Translations under genes and position numbers: made by a program
The notes under the pieces: model-generated
Database searches by the model: none
Seen by the model: only the letters and a program-made list of their open reading frames with translations
Told to the model about the DNA's origin: nothing
Assembly (NCBI GenBank): GCA_005793025.1
Contig: SXQI01000114.1
Span: forward strand, 1-20,420
Source: Verrucomicrobiales bacterium
Lineage (GTDB): Bacteria; Verrucomicrobiota; Verrucomicrobiia; Limisphaerales; SXQI01
Direction of reading: 5' to 3'
DNA length: 20,420 nt
In this document: piece after piece, positions 15,791 to 20,420 of the stretch
Layout of the letters: every line of letters begins with the position of its first letter
Position numbering within the stretch: the first letter of the stretch is position 1

Positions 15791-16141
15791 TTAAGCAAAC
15801 ACTCTCATCAACACGAGGACTAAAGGGACAATGATGCCAATTCCCAAGCAATAAAATGCCACCCGACGATTCCGACCAAACTTGAGAGCCATCACCACTC
15901 CTAAAACTGTCGTCACAATGAAGCTCACTGCCATGAGTAGAATGAACACAAGGAGCATGGGACTGGTTAGACTCAAGCCACCGGATTTTAGCCTCTTCGC
16001 AGTGTGAATGGTGGAGATGACACCTAACAAATCCGAGTTCCCAAAACCAAAAATCTGCCAGATCCCTGAAATAGCGAAGAACAAAAGTAACGGTGCGAAA
16101 ATACACCCGAGATACAAATGGACAGAACGCAGTTTTTGCAT
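15791..16141 (-). CDS. Small membrane protein, PepSY-associated TM-like
   Basis: 116 residues with three membrane helices (about 8-31, 62-86, 95-113). The start RSVHLYLGCIFAPLLLFFAI followed by SGIWQIF resembles the first helix of PepSY-associated transmembrane proteins, which usually read [RK]..H..LG......L...SG. A second histidine lies in the loop after helix 1 (STIHTAKRLKSGG). The full PepSY periplasmic domain is absent, so this is at best a short family member. It is the first gene after the 16211-16242 terminator and is followed after 13 bp by the prenyltransferase-fold gene, so the two likely form a short operon. No clear Shine-Dalgarno. A second open frame in the same region (15774-16106) has no protein-like features and is rejected. 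Confidence 0.72.
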   Translation of the reverse strand: MQKLRSVHLYLGCIFAPLLLFFAISGIWQIFGFGNSDLLGVISTIHTAKRLKSGGLSLTSPMLLVFILLMAVSFIVTTVLGVVMALKFGRNRRVAFYCLGIGIIVPLVLVLMRVFA

Positions 16142-16210
16142 CAGATCTAACTAATCAAACCAACACGTTCAACTACAGCAAGACAAACGTATTCGATTCC
16201 GCCCAGTAAG

Positions 16211-16242
16211 AAAAAAGGAGGCCGATCAAATGATCGGCCTCC
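16211..16242 (-). terminator. Intrinsic terminator of the LamG-repeat protein gene
   Basis: Read on the minus strand: GGAGGCCGATC, loop ATTT, GATCGGCCTCC, then TTTTTT. The 11-bp stem (16217-16227 with 16232-16242) is perfect and G+C rich, and the T tract is at 16216-16211. It lies 40 bp past the stop of the large LamG-repeat gene and separates it from the following minus-strand pair. Confidence 0.95.
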
Positions 16243-16282
16243 GTGAGAATGCGTTCAGCAATCCTTTTGCTGAAACTCTTGG

Positions 16283-19200
16283 TTATTGGTAAGTCACCAC
16301 TAGCTTGCCGTTGGCGATCACAGTGCTGAGGATCTTGACGAACGGTTTGATGATCAGGTAGCCCTGACTTCCGTCGATCGGAATCTCCGCAGTGATGGTT
16401 CGGTTCGCTTCGTCCACAACAATGTTAGTGAGAGGCGAACCCGTCAAACCTGCGGGAACAGCACCCGTTACTTCGAGCGGACGTCGGACGCTTCCGTATC
16501 CGATCACCATGGGGATACCATTCACGTTGGGTCCGCCGAGTTGTTCCAGATCCGCATCACTGAGTTTGCCAGCACGAATTTGGATCGAGTTGACGAACAT
16601 TTCACGACGTTCATCTTGATCACCATCACCGAACAGAATCGCGGTGGGCTGTAAGGCTCGACGCACTGCGTCCAACCCTTGGTTAGCAGTCCAATCGTCC
16701 TGCTTGATGCCATCGACGTATTTGGTCACCACCGGAGGTGTCGCCGCTTCGTCATAGGCAGCTGAAACCCGGTGCCATGCACCGGCAGTAAAGGCTCCGG
16801 TGCCGTTGTAGCCGCCGCCGCCTTGACCGAAGTTGTTGCCCTGCCAGAAGAGATCGCCATCGTCTGTGTTGCTGAGGGAACTGATCTGGAGCAACGACGC
16901 TGCACCGGGTCCGCTTGTCCCCATATAGATATCAAATACAATCGTATATTGATTCACGCGACTTCCACCACCGTTTGGTTTGATGCCGTGATCCATGATA
17001 TAACCAATCTCGCGAACGAGATCGCCGGGAACTTTCATGACCATTGCTGATGCTCCGCCGATCCCCGGAAGCCCGAAGGATTCCGTGGAACCGAATTCTG
17101 TCCCCGCCTTGGTCCGGCCAGCGTCTCCGTCGAAGTATTGCAATGCCTTACCCACAGTGGCGGACAGGTTACCTCGGTCGAAGTCCCACTGGCCCGTCAC
17201 ACTGCTTTGCGGGAGATCAACAGGGATCCCATTGCCTGAAGGCGTGCCTAGAAAGGCCAGTTGAGCATCGCTGAGTTTGCCAGCGCGAATTTGGATGGAA
17301 TTGACATACATCTCGCGACGTTCATCTTGATCCCCATCTCCGAAAAGGATCGCGGTGGGTTGCAACGCACGACGCACGGCGTCCAACCCTTGGTTGGCTG
17401 TCCAATCGTCCTGCTTGATGCCATCGACATATTTGGTCACCACAGGAGGTGTCGCAGCTTCGTCATACGCTGCTGCCACGCGATGCCATGCACCTGCCGT
17501 GAAAGCTCCCGTCCCGTTGTAACCTCCGCCACCTTGTCCGAAGTTGCTCCCCTGCCAGAAGAGATCACCATCATCGGTGTTGTTCAACGAACTGATCTGC
17601 AGCAATGAAGCCGCTCCCGGTCCAGCCGTGCCCACATAGATATCAAATACAATGGTATACTGATTCACCCGGGTTCCACCGCCATTAGGTTTGATTCCAT
17701 GATCCATGATATACCCGATCTCGCGGACAACATCACCGGGGACTTTCATCACCAACCCGTTATTTCCAGCAATGCTCGGCAACCCGAACGATTCGGTTGT
17801 TCCGAATGCCGTTCCTGCTTTGGTCAAGCCAGCGTCGCCATCAAAGTATTGCAACGGTTTGCCGATGGTTGCTGAAAGGTTTCCACGATCAAAATCCCAC
17901 TGACCTGTCACGGTGCTAGTAGGAACCGCCACGGCAACGCCGACAGCGGCAGGTCCTCCGAGAAGCACGATTTCGGCATCACTCATTTTGCCGGAGCGAA
18001 TTTGGATGGAGTTTACGAACATCTCGCGACGTTCATCCTGATCACCATCGCCGAACAAGATCGCCGTCGGCTGCAATGCACGACGCGCCGCATCCAAACC
18101 TTGGTTGGCAGTCCAATCGTCCTGTTTGATACCATCGACATACTTGGTAACCACGGGCGGAGTAGCGGCTTCATCATACGCGGCGACGACCCGATGCCAA
18201 CCCCCTGCGGTGAAAGCGCCGGTCCCATTGTAACCTCCACCACCTTGTCCAAAGTTACTTCCCTGCCAGAACAGATCGCCATCATCCGTATTGCTCAATG
18301 AGCTGATCTGCAACAATGACGCTGCACCGGGGCCGCTCGTGCCGACATAAATATCAAACACAATCGTGTACTGGTTCACACGTGTGCCACCGCCATTGGG
18401 CTTGATGCCATGATCCATGATGTAACCAATCTCGCGCACGAGATCACCCGGGACTTTCATCACGGAAGCTGGCTCCCCCCCGATATCAGGAATCCCGAAT
18501 ACCGTTGTGCTTCCATATTCTGTCCCTGCCTTGGTAAGACCAGCATCCCCGTCGAAATATTGGAGAGGCTTTCCAATAGTCGCAGCCAAATTACCGCGAT
18601 CGAAGTCCCATTGACCCGTCACATTGCTGGCAGGAAGATTTTGCGGAATACCACCAGCGGACGGAGCACCCAAAAGGAAAAGCTCGGCATCACTGAGTTT
18701 GCCTGCACGGATCTGGATGGAATTGACATACATCTCCCGACGTTCGTCTTGATCGCCATCACCAAAAAGGATCGCGGTAGGTTGCAGCGCACGTCGCACC
18801 GCATCCAATCCTTGGTTGGCCGTCCAGTCGTCTTGCTTGATGCCATCGACATATTTGGTCACCACGGGCGGTGTGGCAGCTTCGTCATACGCCGCCGCAA
18901 CCCGATGCCAAGCACCTGCGGTAAACGCGCCAGTCCCGTTGTAACCCCCGCCGCCTTGACCAAAGTTATTCCCCTGCCAGAAGAGATCCCCATCATCCGT
19001 GTTGTTCAATGAACTCGTCTGGAGCAACGACGCTGCTCCGGGCCCGGACGTGCTGACGTAAATATCAAATACAATCGTGTATTGGTTGACTCGTGTGCCA
19101 CCGCCGTTGGGTTTGATCCCATGATCCATGATATAGCCGATCTCTCGGACGACATCTCCAGGGACTTTCATGACCTTAACATCCTTGCCTTGGATCTGAG

Positions 19201-20420
19201 GGAGACCGAACGAAGCGGTTGTCCCGAACTCTGTGCCTGCCTTGGTTCGACCATTGTCGCCGTCGAAATATTGAAGGGGTTTGCCGACCGTCGCGGAGAG
19301 ATCACCGCGATCGAAATCCCATTGCCCTGTCACTAAAGAGGAGGATCCACCTGAGAGCACGATTCCGAAGTTCCACGAGCTAGTCTGAGTAACTCCTGCC
19401 GAATCCTTATACTCCAAGCTGACGAGGTTATCACGTGAGCTTCGGGAAGCGTTGGGGGAGTAAGCCACGGAGATTTTGCCACCGGACTTCGTGATCGACT
19501 GCGGAATCACAGCAGTTCCGTTCAGAGACATTTTCACGGTTGATGTTGCGACGGTCGCCGCTCCATCCACGATCAACGCCGTGATCGGTGCGGATGAACT
19601 ATTACCATCGGATCCCCGAGCAGGTGCGGCTTGAGCCACATAGGCACCGTTGGCTGATGCCACCGAGGAAACCGCATACGATTTCAAGGCCGTGTTGTCT
19701 GCGGGATCATTCACGAGAACACGCCAACCCGCGTCGTTGATCGAGTAAAGTTGGAGATTGGATGAGTGGCCAGTTTGCCAATGAAGGATCCTGAAGGGGT
19801 AAAGCCCCGCTGTGGGAGCATTCACCGACCAAACACTTTCGCTATGTTGATTGCTCGTGAACGGTCTCATCGGACCTCGATCGTATTCCCCGACTTTCAG
19901 TGCGAAGAAATCACGAGGATTCGTCCCGACAAACACTTGATAACCATCATCGTCGTTGACGTCGGTTCGATCCGCACCAACGCTCACCCCAAACGTGGTA
20001 ATGCCCGCTGGCAACTCGATAAAACCAATGGCTTCGACCGCGAAATTTGCCGAGCTGCCATTCTGGCCGGGGATTCCGGGGAAGTAGGTGGGCCAAAAAG
20101 TGGTCAACCAGTTCAAGTCGCCATCGACCTGATCGAAAATGTTGGCTTCCAATTCAAAATTGATGGTGTCCACCGTGGTGGAACCGTCAGCGTTAGTTCC
20201 CGCAACTGCTTCGTTTGGCACGGCAGCTCCTCCTGCATCGGTCAATGTACCATTGACTTGGTTCAGAGCCCTCAGGAATCCGTTACCCACGACGGTGGCT
20301 TCAGGCGCCTGAAATGTTTTGACTGTGAAACCACGCGTCGTTGAGCTGCCCAAGGGCAGACTAGCGGACGCAGGGAGGTTGTTGGTGGCTGCTTGAACCC
20401 AAGCGGTGCCCACCGCAACC
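16283..20420 (-). CDS. Very large secreted protein with PA14-like region and four LamG-like repeats (5' partial)
   Basis: At least 1376 residues; the frame stays open to the window edge. The residues just before the first in-window start (a GTG at 20413) read VAV, and with GTAWVQAATN they look like the end of a signal peptide, so the true start is probably a few dozen bases outside. Residues about 80-230 (numbered from that GTG) form a PA14/GLEYA-like region with DDDGYQVF (154-161). An Ig-like or linker region runs to 360. Then come four tandem LamG-like units (361-597, 598-834, 835-1071, 1072-1308), each 237 residues, and a 68-residue tail with no sorting motif that I recognise. Each unit has QWDFDRG, QYTIVFDIYV, AWHRV.AAYDE, KYVDGIKQDDW and GDGDQDERREM, the concanavalin-like sandwich pattern with a possible calcium loop. 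A likely role is binding glycans or matrix outside the cell; the ligand is unknown. A strong terminator follows. Confidence 0.88.
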   Translation of the reverse strand, partial: VAVGTAWVQAATNNLPASASLPLGSSTTRGFTVKTFQAPEATVVGNGFLRALNQVNGTLTDAGGAAVPNEAVAGTNADGSTTVDTINFELEANIFDQVDGDLNWLTTFWPTYFPGIPGQNGSSANFAVEAIGFIELPAGITTFGVSVGADRTDVNDDDGYQVFVGTNPRDFFALKVGEYDRGPMRPFTSNQHSESVWSVNAPTAGLYPFRILHWQTGHSSNLQLYSINDAGWRVLVNDPADNTALKSYAVSSVASANGAYVAQAAPARGSDGNSSSAPITALIVDGAATVATSTVKMSLNGTAVIPQSITKSGGKISVAYSPNASRSSRDNLVSLEYKDSAGVTQTSSWNFGIVLSGGSSSLVTGQWDFDRGDLSATVGKPLQYFDGDNGRTKAGTEFGTTASFGLPQIQGKDVKVMKVPGDVVREIGYIMDHGIKPNGGGTRVNQYTIVFDIYVSTSGPGAASLLQTSSLNNTDDGDLFWQGNNFGQGGGGYNGTGAFTAGAWHRVAAAYDEAATPPVVTKYVDGIKQDDWTANQGLDAVRRALQPTAILFGDGDQDERREMYVNSIQIRAGKLSDAELFLLGAPSAGGIPQNLPASNVTGQWDFDRGNLAATIGKPLQYFDGDAGLTKAGTEYGSTTVFGIPDIGGEPASVMKVPGDLVREIGYIMDHGIKPNGGGTRVNQYTIVFDIYVGTSGPGAASLLQISSLSNTDDGDLFWQGSNFGQGGGGYNGTGAFTAGGWHRVVAAYDEAATPPVVTKYVDGIKQDDWTANQGLDAARRALQPTAILFGDGDQDERREMFVNSIQIRSGKMSDAEIVLLGGPAAVGVAVAVPTSTVTGQWDFDRGNLSATIGKPLQYFDGDAGLTKAGTAFGTTESFGLPSIAGNNGLVMKVPGDVVREIGYIMDHGIKPNGGGTRVNQYTIVFDIYVGTAGPGAASLLQISSLNNTDDGDLFWQGSNFGQGGGGYNGTGAFTAGAWHRVAAAYDEAATPPVVTKYVDGIKQDDWTANQGLDAVRRALQPTAILFGDGDQDERREMYVNSIQIRAGKLSDAQLAFLGTPSGNGIPVDLPQSSVTGQWDFDRGNLSATVGKALQYFDGDAGRTKAGTEFGSTESFGLPGIGGASAMVMKVPGDLVREIGYIMDHGIKPNGGGSRVNQYTIVFDIYMGTSGPGAASLLQISSLSNTDDGDLFWQGNNFGQGGGGYNGTGAFTAGAWHRVSAAYDEAATPPVVTKYVDGIKQDDWTANQGLDAVRRALQPTAILFGDGDQDERREMFVNSIQIRAGKLSDADLEQLGGPNVNGIPMVIGYGSVRRPLEVTGAVPAGLTGSPLTNIVVDEANRTITAEIPIDGSQGYLIIKPFVKILSTVIANGKLVVTYQ
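16490..17200 (-). repeat. LamG-like coding repeat 4 (711 bp)
   Basis: Fourth unit, starting VTGQWDFDRGNLSATVG. Its last residues (NGIPMVIGYGS) run directly into the unique tail VRRPLEVTGAVPAG, so the domain boundary stays in register with the 711-bp period. Confidence 0.95.
17201..17911 (-). repeat. LamG-like coding repeat 3 (711 bp)
   Basis: Third unit, starting VTGQWDFDRGNLSATIG and ending GNGIPVDLPQSS. It has VGTAGPG in the strand region and the variable segment PSIAGNNGL. Confidence 0.95.
17912..18622 (-). repeat. LamG-like coding repeat 2 (711 bp)
   Basis: Second unit, starting VTGQWDFDRGNLAATIG. It carries the most individual changes: AGGWHRVVAAYDE, LDAARRAL and RSGKMSDAEIVLLGGP, with an unusual Ala/Val-rich end (AAVGVAVAVPTST). 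Confidence 0.95.
18623..19333 (-). repeat. LamG-like coding repeat 1 (711 bp)
   Basis: First of four in-frame units of the large secreted protein, from Val of VTGQWDFDRGDLSATVG to ...GGIPQNLPASN. Its variable segments are near unit residues 46-53 (PQIQGKDV) and the last 20 residues. It uses VSTSGPG where the other units have VGT or MGT. Confidence 0.95.

Noticed and set aside
17261..19012. Recurrent plus-strand open frames antisense to the LamG repeats (17261-17608, 18002-18301, 18410-19012)
   Set aside because: They recur because the sense strand repeats with a 711-bp period; they are by-products of the repeat coding sequence, not genes.
16490..19333. Possible CRISPR or non-coding tandem array
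   Set aside because: The period is 711 bp, in frame, with synonymous drift; this is a protein domain repeat.
19766..20344. 192-codon plus-strand open frame at the right end
   Set aside because: It is antisense to the PA14-like part of the large secreted protein, without a start signal or any recognisable domain.
1..20420. Defence island, phage, biosynthetic cluster or integrated element
   Set aside because: No integrase, transposase, nuclease, toxin-antitoxin, synthase or att-like repeats are visible; gene content is housekeeping and envelope functions.

Overview
The window is about 20.4 kb of moderate G+C bacterial DNA that looks chromosomal and ordinary in layout. Genes are packed tightly on both strands, and I see no mobile element, tRNA, rRNA or CRISPR array. 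It most likely comes from a member of the Verrucomicrobiota or a close PVC relative. The best marker is a 51-residue basic protein at 12445-12600 of the MxQHPSL...KRNVLKRFER type, a family I know from Verrucomicrobia and Chlamydiae. Other fitting signs are the DUF5009/HGSNAT-type acyltransferase, a huge secreted protein with LamG-like repeats, and generally weak Shine-Dalgarno sites.

Left part (1-8348): the 3' end of a DUF1015 gene is followed by a cation diffusion facilitator (+). Convergent to these is a two-gene minus-strand unit encoding a NifS/IscS-type cysteine desulfurase and an inositol monophosphatase-family enzyme. Divergent from that unit is a two-gene plus-strand unit: a 1007-residue polytopic DUF2339 membrane protein and a 656-residue secreted or anchored protein that resembles DUF3999 and carries an internal duplication. 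The two probably act together at the cell envelope.

Middle (8370-13552): a long minus-strand run. In transcription order it encodes a secreted polysaccharide deacetylase, the small basic protein, an RsuA/RluB-type pseudouridine synthase, a secreted double-SH3 protein, FolD (joined to the SH3 gene by a TGATG stop/start), a DUF6941-like protein and an unknown membrane protein. A strong intrinsic terminator lies between the small basic protein and the pseudouridine synthase, only about 10 nt before the latter's start codon.

Right part (13670-20420): a DUF5009/HGSNAT-like membrane acyltransferase (+) overlaps by 4 bp, tail to tail, with a minus-strand pair: a PepSY-TM-like small membrane protein and a prenyltransferase/squalene-cyclase-fold protein that lacks the usual zinc ligands. 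Upstream of that pair is a textbook terminator, then a very large secreted protein cut by the window edge. It has a PA14-like N-terminal region and four tandem LamG-like repeats of exactly 711 bp each.

I do not see a convincing new multi-gene system. The points most worth a second look are the four equal-length LamG repeats (protein nearly identical, synonymous sites strongly diverged), the terminator against the start of the pseudouridine synthase, the duplicated DUF3999-like partner of DUF2339, the prenyltransferase-fold protein without zinc ligands, and an unannotated 47-codon reading frame in the divergent region at 3224-3367.
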